Shown: positions 25,701 through 41,400, numbered from the stretch's first letter. The stretch: 64,000 bases of DNA from Plakobranchus ocellatus (GCA_019648995.1 BLXT01001415.1:657223-721222); one strand, 5' to 3'. Notes: generated from the letters alone by a model not told the origin. Numbers and translations are program-made.

Positions 25701-28700
25701 CTCTCAATCATTGACATATGATAAACTTTATGACAAGTATACATTAGTAACGATACATCACATGTATGTATTGGAAAGAACAACGCTACATTTTTTAAGT
25801 TCTCATATTTTTTTGTCGAGATCTAGATCTAATTGGGCGAATGTACAAATCCGAGGACATGTATAGTAGCAATACATATCATCATATCATCAACAAAGGA
25901 TTCCATCTGCTGAGCTCTTAATTGTGCCTGGTTCAGTTTTTATGTTTTTGACTCCTCCTATTTATCTAGTCTTTCTCCCCAATTTCTTATGCACTTTCAT
26001 TGCCCATAGTCCAATAACGACAGATGTAAATTTATTACATTAGGCATGTGCACACCTTGAATACATCTCACAGTTTGCAGTCAAACCCTTTCATCTGATA
26101 TCCAAAGCAAATGTCAGTGTAGCCTATGGACCAGAAGAACTGTTAGGTTATCTTTTGATCTATCTGGCATCATCAAGCACTTAGCAGTTGCTTATGAATA
26201 CCTTGATTGAAACAAAACATTGGAGAGTTGAGTTAGATCAGTATCCAGACTGAATCATTGACTACTCATGAAAAAGAAGTTGCCAATTTTGTAATAGCAT
26301 TTCTGCAAGCTTGCCACTGTGATTGTCCTGTTACTTTAAGTGTTACAAATTATTTCCAGTTTTGTAATGGCATTTCTGCAAGCTTGCCACTGTGATTGTC
26401 CTGTTACTTTAAGTGTTGCAAATTATTTCCAGTTTTGTAATGGCATTTCTGCAAGCTTGCCACTGTGATTGTTCTGTTACTTTAAGTGTTGCAAATTATT
26501 TCCAGTTTTGTAATGGCATTTCTGCAAGCTTGCCACTGTGATTGTCCTGTTACTTTAAGTGTTGCAAATTATTTCCAGTTTGTTTTTGTAAAACACAGGT
26601 TTATATATTTTTTAAAACTGCTTGCTTTTCACTTTCATTTTTTGTAAAAAGGACCATCATGCCCAAAGGTCTGGTGAAGGGTTTTCCAAACAATAGTCTG
26701 CAGCTTATGATTCAAGCTGGAGCTAAAGGATCACCAGTAAGGCTTGGCACAAAGCTTATTTGTAGTACTGACTTAGTTTTTTTAGCAATAATAAACCATT
26801 TCAAACCTTTTTTTCGGTACTTTCAATGAAAAAAAAAATTGGTTTTTGTTTGGTTGCTGCTGCATCTACTTATAAATTTAAAATAAATTTTAAAACTTTG
26901 ACATTCTAACTTTAAAAAACTTTCATTTTTAGTATTTACTAGAAGTATCAAGCTCTTTGAAATGTTTATAGTAGATTTCGCAGTTTGATGCTGATTATGA
27001 AACAATGTTTTAAAAATATTCAATAAGCTGATTTTCTTTTATTAAAAAAAAAAAAGGAATTGATGCTTGAATATTTTTATCCCACACTTGAAGGTTTAAA
27101 GTTAGAAATATTATACAACACAATTACTGTACACACTCTTAAAAGCAATTTAAATGAAAGTATGATATCCTTGACTTTTATTTACCATATTTTGATCTTA
27201 CTAGCTTTACATAATCATACTTGGTGCTATACAAGTACTGAAAAATCATGACATTTTCATGTTTTGACAAATTAAATATTCTTTTAATTCTTATATTTCA
27301 GCCCTTTGTTAATCTAAAGTTAAATTTTAGTTATTTAAGATCTCTTTTTTTTTCAAATTGTAGTTTAAAAAGTTTATGAATGTCTGCAAAGCTTCCTTTT
27401 AGGATTGCATAGATATTGGTTTAGCGAAAAATAGCCTAGCTGTTATTTTTTGCCATATAAGAAATTCAGTAATTTTTAAAAATGTACATGTAATATTTGT
27501 TTCCCATTCTATAACGCTTTGAAAAAAATCCTCTCTTCCCCTCCAATTTTCAGATCTCATGATAAGTCTTTACAACAAACACTTAAAAAAAAAAAAGTGC
27601 ACTTGTATTATGCATGCAAAAATTACTGCTTTAAAAAAAAGTATCAAAGAGGAACAGCAAACAAGTTAGCACCCAGCATAGATTAAACATAAATGGATTT
27701 ATTTTTGAAGCACAGATTGCCATAAACATGCTCATTAATATAAAAAAAAATTGAGCATTACCTTTCATGTGAATCGTCAAAATTTGACATTGATAAAGGT
27801 ATAAATTATACTCGCAAGTTGAAAATTGGCTGTCAAACTTTCTATACCAAAAATTAAAAAAATAATAAAATAAAAATATAAGTAAATAAGAAAAAAATGA
27901 TATATTAAAATAAAGAGTAATAATTATATAGGCCTAGGCCTACTGCCTATCTCACGATATCTCTTCACCTCTAATGTTTTTTTCCTTTGATAGTTTTATA
28001 CAATTTCAAGGCATATATGTGTGTTAAAAATAAACCTAGCAGCCTGGCTATCAATCAATGGTGGTGAGAAAAATCTGTATTAGAAAAAAGCCACATTGTA
28101 TGAAATTCAGGAGTAACTTTTTGAAAAATTTTCCTGGAAAAAAGCAGCTCTTCTGCCTTGTTCAATATCGGCTTGTAAACATCTTGCAAAATAAATTTTG
28201 TAAACATGTATTGTCGAACATGTGCAACAAATCTGTTAGAAAATGATTAACTAGCACTACTGCTATCTTGTTGTGATGAGAAATAAATATACTTTCATTG
28301 TGCTGCCTTATTGACTGATGTACAAACCAAGTTTTTGGCACATAAAGTCTAGCCATTGATTCCGTTTAATACCATTAGACACAGAGATCTGCACCAGTAC
28401 TGTCCATCAAATTGATACAGTGCCTGTTGAGCCTATAGAATCAGGTTTGATATCAGCAAGGTATCCTGAACAACTATATTAGAGTAAAGTTTAACATATA
28501 CTCATGCAAATTTAAGAGAGAATTGTTTGTAGCTTATAATTTTATTAAAAAACATTTCCTTTCCAAAATTATATTAAATTGGCTGCCATCAAGCGTACAA
28601 CTAGTTCCTGATTATGCCAACTGAGGTAGATTTTTTTTGTAAATCTTGGTAAAAAGGTGAATTTTCCAAAATCCTGTAGGAGTTTAACCAGCCGATGATC

Positions 28701-31700
28701 TGTTGTTTTGCAGAATGTCCTGATTGTTTTATACTTTAGAAGATTGAACACCCTGTAAAGAGAGTGTATTTAAAAAGACCAAATTATTTTTTATTTTATC
28801 TGTAGGACATTTATAAAAGATCTAGTCTACATGTAGTCAAGAGGCAATGACAATGCTATGGATATTTCAATGCAAAATAGAATCATTCTCTTTTCAAATA
28901 AAACTGTCAAGTTTCAAACTAATAAGAAAATCTGAATATAAAAAAAAAATGGATAAATGAAGCCGTATTTACATCTAATCTGAAGAAGATTAATATTGGA
29001 ATGCATTGGAAACAAAGGCTTGAAAAGAGGGATCATGGTCAGAGTGAATCTAGCTCTCCCTCTTTTGTTTGAAAAGGTGAAATAATTTGAACATAAAGCA
29101 TAGACAAGGAGGAAGACCTATTGTGCCCAATGAAATCTCGAAAATTTGTGAAACCCTGTTATTTTTCTGTGTGTGTGTATGTTTTAAATACATATTTTTT
29201 TTATTTAAAAAAATGCTTAACAAGTTTTTATTTCCTAGGTGAATGCCATGCAAATTTCATGCCTGCTGGGCCAGATTGAGCTAGAAGGTCGACGTCCACC
29301 TCTTATGCTGAGTGGCCGTTCACTTCCTTCCTTTCAACCATACGATGTTTCTCCCAAGGCTGGGGGTTTTGTCACTGGGAGGTTTTTGACAGGCATTCGC
29401 CCACAAGAATACTTTTTTCATTGCATGGCTGGAAGAGAGGTTTGTATTTATCTTGTTGGAATATATATTTTGAAAATACATAATGTATTTAGATGTAAAC
29501 TTTTAGACTTGACAACCGGCTTTAGTAAACAAAACCCTTCAAGTTTTGGTGCTTTTGCAAAAAATTGGGTTTTCTTTTCATGAGCATAAAATCTTTTGCG
29601 TCAAAATTTGTTTTCAAATTTCTTTCTGTTTCAATCGATCAGCCATAGTTTGTGTGCCTCAGTCTCCAAATCTGAATATGAAGAAAGTTAAGTTTTGCAG
29701 AAACAATGTATTATGCCTGTTCTGAAATAATTATATTGCAGGGTCTCATAGATACAGCTGTAAAGACAAGTCGCAGTGGATATCTTCAACGATGCTTAGT
29801 CAAACATCTGGAAGGCCTTATGATCAATTATGATGTCAGTGTAAGAGATAGCGATGGGAGCGTGGTTCAGGTACTGATAAATATTATTCTTTATTATTTT
29901 TGACAAATAAGGCTTTTTTGCATTGCTGCTGATTTTTTTTTTTCATGTGTAAAAATATTCCCAAGTGCATTTTGTCAAGTGTTTAAACCTCTCTGCACTT
30001 TCTTATTTTAACCTGTATTAAGTAATTTTTTTTTCTTTTAGCAGTGCTGAACATTTCATAAGTTATTGCTGAAGGAAAAAAAAAGCCTTAAGATTTTGAC
30101 TATACAAATTAATGAGGTTTTGCACTTGTAGCAGCTTTAATTAGTAGTATTAAAATTAATTTACAGCAGCAACATAATTATTGGTAGAAAATAAAGTCGA
30201 AGATGTAGTAGCAGTGGCATGGTGACAGTGGCAGAAACAAAAAGTTGACCTTTTCTGACCCGGTTGCTTGAAGTATCTCACTTACATACCTGGCCTCATG
30301 GGCAAATGTGACTCAAAATGTGTATTCTATAGGTCCATTCTTAACTGACAAATACAGATATATTTATAGAATATAGATTTAGACTTATGTTCGTTTGATG
30401 AATGTCTAGAAAGTAGTAGCGTTATTTGGCTATTTCTTGATGTAGTCCTCATGAAGGTTTATGCATTTTGCTATTATTTAGAATATAGATTTAGACTTAT
30501 GTTCGTCTGATGAATGTCTAGAGAGTAGTAGGAAAACTGCCATAAACCAAACATTTGCTTTTGTATCAAGCTGAAACCTGTTTAAAACTTTCTTTCGTTA
30601 TTTGGCTATTTCTTGATGTAGTCCTCATGAAGGTCTATGCATTTTNNGGGGGGGGGGGGGGGGGGTTGGTTCTACCTCTGAGCGACCACTTTGCTGTGTT
30701 TTAGTTAAAGCTAATCCTCAAATCAGCAAAGTAGAGGGCAAAGTTTCAACGCCTTCAAGTTCAACACCAACGCACAGAAAGAACTTGAGGCTTTGTCTAT
30801 CACTAGCCTAAGCAACTGTAAACCTTCTTGCTCTAGACATTAGAGAGAGAAAGAGAGGGGGGAAAATGCTGGAGGGCACCTTGTTATTGGCTCTATCTTC
30901 ATAAAGTACTCAGCCTATATGTGTTGAATCTAGGGATAGAAGAAGCATGAGTGCAAGTCGGAGAAACTTGCTGTAAATCACAGAGAGAAGAGCAGGAGGG
31001 AAAGGGTGACAAAGCATTGCTAGCCTGTACATCCCCATTGCAATAGTTCACGGAATGTAGATCCACTATAGCAAAGAGCCATGGCTAGATCATCTTTTGA
31101 TTATTATAGACCTGTTAGTGTACTGTATAATAAACACAACATGCGGGTGGCTCAGCACTGGCAAGGCTTTTCTTACCTTATTTGACTTGAGCCTTATGTG
31201 TTAGTCCTCTCTTCCAAATAATCCCCCAAATAGCATGGTACTACAGGAAGAGAAGGTGAGATTGAAGCGTCAGTGATGCAAGTAGATTTTTTATGAATGC
31301 ATCACTACTGTGTCAATGATGTAACGTATGTGGTAATTTTTTAGAGACCCTGCCTAGTATTGAGGTGGTGTTCTCACTCCTTGTTTACTGTTCTGTTCTC
31401 AGGTACTGATTGCATCCTGCATTATCAAAGCACTTTCAATTTAACCCAATCAGATAAAGCCAACCTTGCTTTAAGTCAATATTTATGCCATACCTCAGAG
31501 TTGACTCTATCCCAATTCAGTTGTACCTATGACCCATCCAAGACCTTCCACTTTGTATGCCTAGAATGGCCCCAGATATGTGGCACTATGAAGGCATGAT
31601 ATATAGGCTTAAAATCGTCTAGATAAAGCGGTGAATGTATTAAATCTTTGTTATTATTTATATTTTTAATGTATATGAAAATGAAATGTGCAACAGAAAC

Positions 31701-32382
31701 ATTCTAGTTTGACCCCTTTAGGAATGAAACCAAACTTTGATTCTTCTTGTTTTTAGATAGTCATAGATGGAATGCGGAATGCCTTATAAAAACTTTCCTT
31801 TTTGTCCAAGTCATTCCAATGTTGCCTACCTCATACCTTATAAGCACCTTTGGCCTGATCTTGATAAAGAGGGTATTGTGTTTCCTCTTTTAACTGAGAT
31901 TAGCAGGCTTTGGTTTCCACAATGGATATACATTTTATATATAGTCCTCTTGATAAAAAATAATTTTCTGATCACTGTCATCCCTAGTTTTACTATGGAG
32001 AGGATGGGTTGGACCCTGTTCAAAGCACATTTCTAAAGCCTGCTTTGTTCCCTTTTCTGACTGAAAACATGGAGGTACTGGAGGATAACTATGATCAAGA
32101 TCCTTGGGCAAGGGATCCCAAGACCAAAAGTGTTAAGCATAGGTGGAAAAAGGTAGGATGTGTGTTTTGAGACTGACCTTTATGAGTTCCATTCTTTTTG
32201 ATAATTTCATCTTTAAAAGGTATTTTGGCTCAATTTGCCTCTATCCAGTTTTTACTACTGCAGAATTCACAAAATGGAGTTATATATCATAGTTTTCTTT
32301 AAAATGTAACTAGTGAATAATTTTGGATTGGTGTCATAAGATGCAATAAAGAAGAAGTTATTTCTTAATTTCTCTCTCTGTG

Positions 32383-32445
<63 letters not shown>

Positions 32446-35400
32446 CTCTTTCTCTCTCCCTCTTTCTTGCTGTTTGTCTCTCTCCTTTTTGTTCTGTGCT
32501 TGTGCATGAATGAGGCGCCCATTTTCCTGTTCATATGATTGTTTAAATTGTTCCTTTTTTGCCCGTGTTCACCAGAATTCATTTTCACTTTTCCTGTTCT
32601 ATTATTTGTTTCTATTTTCTGACCTCCATTCCTTCTTTCACCCCTTTTTCTATTCCTCTTTGAAAAATCTACATCTTTTTGGTATGCAGTGCTCTTGACT
32701 TTATTAGCAGTCTATGAAAATTTTGAAAGGCAAAGGCATGTCTTGAAATAAAATGATTAATCAATTGATACTTTAAAACTTTTTTTTTTTTTTGATGTGT
32801 GTGAAAAAGAAAGGCAAAAAAAACAACAAAAAAAACTGAACAGAACCACAATACAGATAAATAAATCAAATGAATGTTTTATTGAAAGGATGAATTCAAT
32901 CTATAGAAGTGAAGTGTTTAAGAAAAAATATCATCATTATGATGGATCCCTAAGACATAAATCTGAAAACAGGAATAGTAGCTTTTTGTTTTACAAAATC
33001 AATTTTGAGACCAACCCAAATAAGTTCAAAGTTATAATTGATATGTGGACTTAAAATTCTTTTTATTCAAAAATATTTTATGCAATATCTGACTCAAAAA
33101 CATCCGTAGCGTCCTTTTGTTTTGGCTTAAAACATCTAGATATTTAAAAGTAACAAAAATAGTAAATGACCATTAAAATTCTAAAGAATGATTCTGGACA
33201 TTTAATTTCGTCCAGACAATGTGATGTAAAATTTTACTGTCACATTGTTAAGATGAAGTGAAACACCTTGCATATAATCTGCATAGTATTTTTGAAGGCC
33301 AGAACAAAAATTTTAATTTTTTTTTTAAATATCATAATTATTATTAGTTAATTAGGATCTGACTTTTTTTATATTACAGTTTTTGGTAGCTGCTCATAGT
33401 AATTTTTTAGGAAAAGTTTGCATCTTGATTAAAAAATTGAAAACATCGACAAGGATAAAATCTGGGGTTTTTTGCTGTGTTTTGTTGTGCAAACAGTAAT
33501 AAAAATGATAATAGCATTTATGTTAACCCCTACTCATCCCCCAAATAAGATTAGCAAGTGGCACTCCCATCTAAAAGAACGAGGTATTTGGGTGGACAGG
33601 AAGAGCAGTTTTAAGGAGTTCTGCAAAAGTGATGCAGCCCCTACATTGTCAGCAACAGACTGGAAGGAGCTGATTAGAGAGGGTGCTTACCAAGGACGAG
33701 TTGTGGCTGTAAAAAAACTCTGTGATGCTTGGGCTGGGCTGGATCCTGACGAGAGAAGCAGGTATATCAACGGAAGTCAAAAAAATTTTTTGAATTACCT
33801 AAACAGCAATTTCAATCCTTCTTTTTAAGAAAAAAAATGACTATAGTCAAAATGAATCCTTTTTGTTTGTGTTTAGGAGGCATGAATGTAGACATTTTTG
33901 ACTGTAAGTGTGGCAGAAGTGCCTAAGATGAAGATTGATGAATGCAGGGGAAAAGCAATGGAGAGATTAGATAATAAAACATGGCATCTAACTTTGAAGA
34001 GGAAAGTCTGGATGGGTAGAGAATTTTTACAGGCGAGGCTTTCATTTGTGGTTTTTCTTCTTATTTCTATCCCTTTTGCTTTTGTAGGCTTTGCTTTTCA
34101 TCTTTGTTTGCTTAACTGCAGGGAGAAAACAAACAAACAAACCACAAGTCCAGCTTTGAGTTAAATTTTGACAATAAAACTTTTTCTCACACTTTTCTTT
34201 GGTGAGGCACAGCAGGTAAAAGATGGGGTTATCAGTAGCAAAAGATGCCTGCAAATTTGTCAAACTGGAAATACACATGGTCACCTATCATCTGAATCCA
34301 CAGCATTAAGAAGCAGCAGATATGCCCAGACCCCGTGATGTCCCAGTTCTTGCCACACTCCATGCCAGATGTAATGTCAGAGAAATTTCACCATGAGCTC
34401 AATGTTTACTGCAAAAAGAGTTTCTCTAAGGTATGCAAGAAGAGAGCACTAAAAAAAAAATGATATACCTTTTCACGCATTTTCTGGCTTGTTATAGGCA
34501 GGACATAACCAAAATTGTTATGAGGGAAGGAGATTAAATTCATGGCAGAGGATCATGTCCAATTTCAAGGCAAGTTATATACTGACTGCAGGGCTAGGGT
34601 GTATTGCTGGCTCAGTGAATACCAATTCTGCCCTGAGATCTGCATGGACCCTTCTGCGCGGTTTGAGCCCCTCCACAGGCACCTTGGCCTGGCAGAGGGC
34701 CTGAAAGCCTGAGATCACTTTTCTATAAACTGGCTATACATAAAGATGAAATGAACTCCAGGGCCATCAGCTTTGTGTTAGGGAGATAGGTAGAGATAGA
34801 AATGATAGAAATTAAGATTTCAACCCTTTCATCTGTGTCAACCCAACACAAAATCTACCCTAAAGCTACAGGTCTTCCAAAAAGTTCCAAGGCAATTGGC
34901 TATGTGTGAACAGAATTGCTTTATCACAGTTATGATGATGTAAATATTGCTAAAAATATATATATTTTCTGAGAGGAATATGAAGATACAATCTTCTGGT
35001 CCATATTTCTTGACAAAAAAATGCATTTGAGGAAGTGGACTATAATCAAAATAAGAAAAAAAACAACCTAATTTCACATGTCCTTCCAGTTTCTGGACCT
35101 AGGTCTGGGTTAAAGACTTCTCATAAATCAAAATCTTTATGATCACTGTGATCTATCTGAACTGACTATATCATCATTATAAGGCTTTTCTAATTGTTAT
35201 TTTATTTACATGATATAGAATTTTTCACTACTTCCATCACTTCCTAGAACCTCAAATTCATTCTCTAACGGACATTATGAACGACAGTAAAATATGGCGG
35301 ATGGCATTTGCATAGATAAAAATGTAGAACTCTGCTAGATCTAGATATAGAATTCATCTCAACATTGTCTCTTTCAAAAACAATTCTTTTTGAATTAATA

Positions 35401-38400
35401 TAAATTTTTTTCTAAATTCCAAATCTAGGCTCTGTTAAAAATTCTGAATCTAGGCTCCAGTAAGCTATATAGATTCTAAAACTGCCAGGATTATTAGGAT
35501 ATTCATATCAATGTGGAGTACATGCGTGAGGTACAGGCATACTTGAGTTGAATTGTCAGAATGTGAAAGTGTTAGTTTCTCTTGGGACATTTTCATTAAG
35601 GAGAAGAAAATATTGTCATAATTTTTATTTAAAACATAGAGGAAACTCAAGTCACACACTCAGGTATAGGCCTTTCACATAAATGAAAACTGTTTTAAAA
35701 TTTCAATACAAATCTGCATTAGCCAATTTAAGAGCAGTATCTTCACACCTACCTGTCATTTAGCTTTTTCCACAGTCATGAAAAAATCATTTTACAGTCT
35801 GCTGCTTAAAATAACACGTCCCCAAAGTATCTTTGACGTGTAGGTATTGACCAATTAAACTGCAACGCTTATGCAACCTGACAATGTTTGATCATGTGCA
35901 GGTTGCATTATAACTGCCCGTCAAACGGCAGAAGTGGTCAACTTTCAGCCAATGGCAGCGAAAAGAAATGCAGTATCATAACATTCTTTGTGATTCAGCT
36001 GCACTTCTCACACCCATGTGAAGACTGAATGGCTCGGTATGCTGAAATTAATCTTATACCTCCTGGAGAGCTGATGGGTAAATTGGTGAAAATCACCATG
36101 TTTTCATCTAAGGGCTTTTTAAATTTTGAATTTCATCCTCAACTGTTGCTTATGACGATCCGATAACAATATACTCCTTCAAAATAAAACTTTTTTGGAC
36201 CACTTTTCACAAACTATAAAAATATTTTTCTCAGTCTTCTTCTATTAGGAATCCGTGAATAAAAAAAAAAATTGGGCTTCCAACATTTCTGCTTGGATGA
36301 TCCCATAAAGCTATCATCAGGTAGACCCATGAAAAGTTTTTAGTCTGTGATTGCATTGACGTGTGACCGTTTGTATGCCAAAGATCGACACGATGGTTGG
36401 CTCACCTTGTTAGATGTGGCTGACCACTAGTAACTCCAACTGATGCGAGCATTGGTCAGCTGGGGAACATTGCTGGCATAACTGGATCACTAGCCCATCC
36501 GCACAATACTGTGTGTTCCATTTGGCTCCACTTAGACAATACTGCAGTTTAACTCGTTATCACACGATATTGCTTTTTTATTGGCAGCTGGAAGGTAGTT
36601 TTGACAGTACTGCTTTTTTTTTTTTAATTCAATCACACATAGCAAAACATTCAATGCTTTACATACAGAAAGTCTTTTGCAAACCTATAGAAAGTTTTAC
36701 ACATAGAGAGGTGAGTAGTCTTTACCCCTCTACTTAATGATTTTCATTAAAAGTCAATCATGCAAAACAGCAACTCAACTCATTTTGTCAGACCGCTACA
36801 CATAAAGAATTCCCATGACCTAAATTTTCATAGAATGCAAAAAAGTAAAATTAATTTTTGCAAAAAATATCAGAGGCTAACAGCTCCCATTCTGTTTTAT
36901 ACATCTTGATGTCATTAAAGCAACACATTGGTGTTTTTTGCTCTTTTGCAACTTCAACTCTTTGATAGAAGTGATTTGGAACGCTACTGGTCCTTGTCAC
37001 CATTTAAATGTTTTTATTCAATACATTTTTAATATATGGTATGTATATCTCCAGTCATTCCTCGTTACACTTGCATATGAGCAATTGCCAAAACGTGAAC
37101 CCCAAAATTGTGTCACCTTTTTTTACTGCATTTTGAAAAAAAAAGAATCTCCAATTACAGAAGGGAAAAGCCCAATCGGTATCTGTGAGGTAATAATTAT
37201 GCAGATTTGGATAGTGGGAGTAGATCCATGTAAAAAAAAATTGGTGTGTCTCTCTTCACTTGGTGGTGATTGAGCTTAATTTGTTGATGGGTGACCACTT
37301 TTTTGCTGATTTTGTCATCAGTTATGTTTGAAAACTATTTGGTTAATTTAGACAGCAAGGATGTAACCAAAACTGATTTTTTTAACATAAAGCATTAATT
37401 TTTATGCCATTACACTCACCAAATCAAAATTTATGTATTAGTGAGCTCAATTTTTTCAAACAGGGCTTGTAGAAAATCTTTCGAACATAACTATGATGGC
37501 AGCCCACGTTTTGGCAAACCCTCATATAAGAATACATAGATAATTCTTAGAAATATATAATATTAATTTTAATCTTTTTTTTTAAACTTAAATCACACAC
37601 ATCAGTTATGGCAACTTCTTGTCACAAGCTCATATGTTAAGATATCTAGTTAAAATAATTAAGTGTTATTAATAACAATGATAAATGAATTCATTAAAAA
37701 GAAATCCAATTTGGATAGTTGAAATCAGTGGAATTTTGTAAGATTTGCAATGGTGAAAATTGGATAGAGCTAAGTTCATTTTGAGCTCAGGGGTAGGGTG
37801 ATAAATTTGTTTTAAAACACTTCAAAGAAGGGAAAAAAGTTTGAAATTCTTTTTTACTAAAAAGTTTTATACAATGACATCATAAGAATTTGTGTCAAGT
37901 CATTTACTTTGTGACTGTGACAAATCTTGGGATAAGAATATTACTTTCGTTAACCAGTAATTAATTCTTGATTTTCCAAGAGGATAAGAGCTCGACAAAA
38001 TTTAATTTATATAGAATTTCATCGCATTAAGTTCATAATTTTTTTTAATTGCAAAACACTTTGAAAATATTTCAGTTATTGCTGACAACTAGTTCTGTTT
38101 CAAAGAACTTTCAATATGACTTCATTGATTCCGGTATACATGAATTCCATGCTTTGTTTTCGTGACAATTAATTTTGAGTTAATTAGGCTATTTTTTTAG
38201 CATTTAAAGTTACTATGCATTCCAATGGTCAGGCCAAGAAGTTGATTTCTTGTTCACTAGGATTTGTACTCGGCATGTTAGAGAATATGCAATATCTGCT
38301 GCCTGACAGTCTTGCCATAGCCAAAGAAAGTGCAGTATCTCTGTCATAGATTCAAGACTTGTGATATTGTAAGTCATTTGGCAAAGGCAGAATTATCTCA

Positions 38401-41400
38401 AACTTGTTTATTGCTATTAGTAATAGTTGTAGATACCTGAAGTGAAAATTGAATTTCAGCTTGGCCCTCTAATTTTTCCACAAGCGGTATCAAAGCTGTT
38501 TTTATATTGTGATATCATTGAAAAATTATGCTTTTTTATTAATCATTTGCTTGCATTAGACATTCGCCACACAAAGAATTATATTTTGTTTTATTTCACT
38601 AAAAACAGATAGCGTCAGAAATTTCTCAAGAGGTTCACCCACAGTCTTTCAGGGACACTGTCAACAAAAAAGTAGTGAAAGCCATGGCTCACCCAGGTGA
38701 AGCTGTTGGCCTAGTTTGTGCACAGGTTGGTCATTTGCTGCTGGAAAAAAAAACCATTTTCGTAGAAGATTTTATGAGGATTTGCCAGCTCTGAGTCACA
38801 ATTACTGTTGTTTTTTGTTTTTTTCAAAGGCCAAAAAAAAAAAAAAGAAAAGCAAAAACATACCAAAAGGTAAAATGGCTAGTGATTCTATTAGCAGAAT
38901 TATCCATGGACATACTTTAGACTTTCTGTAAATTAAGCTATAGTACCTTTTACTTCTTTGATCCAGAGGTTTGGTTTGAATTCACAGATTTACATCCACA
39001 GCTTGATTTAAACAAAAGTATGCCATTAGATGAAGTTTAAATAGTCATTTATGCTTGAATATCCCATAGCTTCCTCACAATTTTGTTATCATGCTTATCA
39101 TGTTTTGTTTGTCTTTTTTAATTGGAGGGAAAATATCTAAAAGCAAAAAAACCCAGCTTCATATATTTTTTACAATAGTTTATCTAGCACTTTATATCTA
39201 ACTGTGAACTGAGTTTGTATCAGTATCTTATACAAAGAAAGAAAGTGAAGCTTCATCTAAATCTAAGTGGTACACTAAATACCAGAAGTGAAAAAATATT
39301 GCTCCAAATAGTCCATCAAAACATGAAATAACTCATGTTACAATAGGGTTAACTCACTTGTGGCTGAGGGTTTGGAAATAATTTGAGCGCTCGTGGCTGA
39401 GCTTTCTGGGGTATTTTCAAAAAATTGTTAAAAAAAAAATATTTAAGCTGTATTAATAAAATCTGGACTGATTCAAGACAAAAACAAACTTGATGGAATA
39501 TAATAAACCATTAAGACATATCTAAAATATCCTTTTTTATGTAATTTTTGTGAAACAGCACACATTTTTGGTTTTTTGAAAAAATTTGGAAATTGTGATG
39601 TAAGCTGAAATAAAATTCATCAAAAAAAAAAAAATGTCCTTTCTATTGATTTGTGAGCATGCTTGAGAGGTGTGAGAAGAAGAAAAAAATTTAAATTTAC
39701 CTTAAACATCAAAAATGTTCTTTCTTTTGCTTGTTGGAAGCCATCGTGTTGCAATGATTCTTAGATCTAGTTTCACTTTCAGACCTATCTGAAGGTAATG
39801 TCCCTTTTCAGTCATCAACAAAAAATGCGATGTCCGAATGGTACGAAACTTTGCATGAGACTAGGGAAATGGCTATACAATTGTAACAGGAGTTTCCATT
39901 GGTTTTAGCGGGGATAGCATGAGAGTTAGGGGAGATTAAGGTTGATCCTGTAGGTGTCACGGGATCTGCCCTAGCTAACAAAAGGCCTTTCTCGTCACCG
40001 CTACGGGATCCGCCGTAAGTGAGTTAAGATGTCGGAATACAGGCTTACTGTTTTCTTTCAAACATAGTTTTTAATCTTTTATAAAGCCAAACATCCCTAA
40101 GCGTCCTCACACTTACCTTAAGCTTTAGTTGACTTTTCTATTCGGGAATAGAAAACATTAGCAAAACACGTCGTGTAAAAATAGCTTTCTATAGAAATCA
40201 TAAATTTTTAAAAATTGACATTTCTGGGTCTATAATAATGTGATAGATCATAAAAAGCAATATGAAACACTTCCAGCTCTCAAGGAATTGAATCAGTATG
40301 GTCTTCATATGAATGTATTAAGTCACTCTGACTACAAAAAAAAAGAGTGAGAGGCTAAGTACTTGCTGGTTGTAACGCAATTCTTTTGATATTATATAAT
40401 ACTTTAGGATCACTACCTATTAAAGTAAGCCTACAATCATAGACCATTACAACCATTATAAAAGTTCTGAAAATGTGCTCTGTAAGCTGAATAAATTTCA
40501 TTTCATAGGAATAATGTTGCTTTTATTTAATTATTACCTACCTCAAGAAGTTGCAGACTTTCACATCCACAGTTGATTTGCATCAAATTGAACTATATAC
40601 TCTTTTCTATTTCTAGAGTATTGGGGAGCCTTCCACGCAGATGACACTGAACACTTTTCATTTTGCTGGACGTGGTGAGATGAATGTCACATTGGGAATT
40701 CCCCGCCTAAGAGAAATCCTTATGGTCTGTTCTGACAAAATTAAGACTCCATCAATGGACATCCCTATCCAAGATGTGCCTGATGCTAGAGAAAAAGCAG
40801 AGCATCTCCGCAGGCACTTGAATCGAATAACGCTGAACCAGGTAAATTCAAAGTAAAAGCTGTTTGTCAAATCTATTTCATATTTGAGGTATTCTCCAAG
40901 GTGAATTACCAACAGCACCTCCCTAAAGTGGCCCCTTAAGATAAAGAATTAATGTAACTCACATACGACATGTTTTTTCTGTGTCTTCCTCACATGTTGA
41001 ATTAGCTTTATAAGCATGATCAATAGTTGAAATTATAAATTTTTTAAATACATGGTTGCACTTTTCATAAATATTGTGCTCCAAAATGTTACATGAAAAA
41101 TGACAAAATTTTAATCTAGAAACTACTATTCAAAAAAGCTCTCTGGCTTTTGTTTGTTGTGTTTTTAGATGGAGAAAGCATAAGACCAAATTGTCATGCC
41201 AAAAAAAAAGCACTTGAAAATTGACATTATTTAGGAGAAAATAATACAAGTACAGTACCTTTTGCTCAGTTTAATATATCAAAGGCATACAATTTTGACT
41301 TTCTGCAAGACTTACTTCAAATTCATAAATTTCTCCTTGCCAATTTTGTTGGCAGGACTATATATGTCACAGTTTGAAAACAATCTGATTGTTTTAACCT

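Larger units (their letters stand above)
34431..38608 (+). other. intron 24, longest intron
   Basis: About 4.2 kb. Apart from the SINE at 34595-34712 and the inverted repeat at 35871-35908, nothing was recognised. AGATCTAG words occur near 35336. Confidence 0.5.

Noticed and set aside
26287-26578. CRISPR-like array
   Set aside because: The 73-bp units are directly adjacent with no spacers, in an animal intron; it is a minisatellite.
32358-32588. Arg-Glu repeat frame on the - strand
   Set aside because: It is the translation of a (CT)n microsatellite.
34838-35077. 79-codon - strand frame in intron 24
   Set aside because: Composition is AT-driven and no motif of any transposase or host family could be identified.
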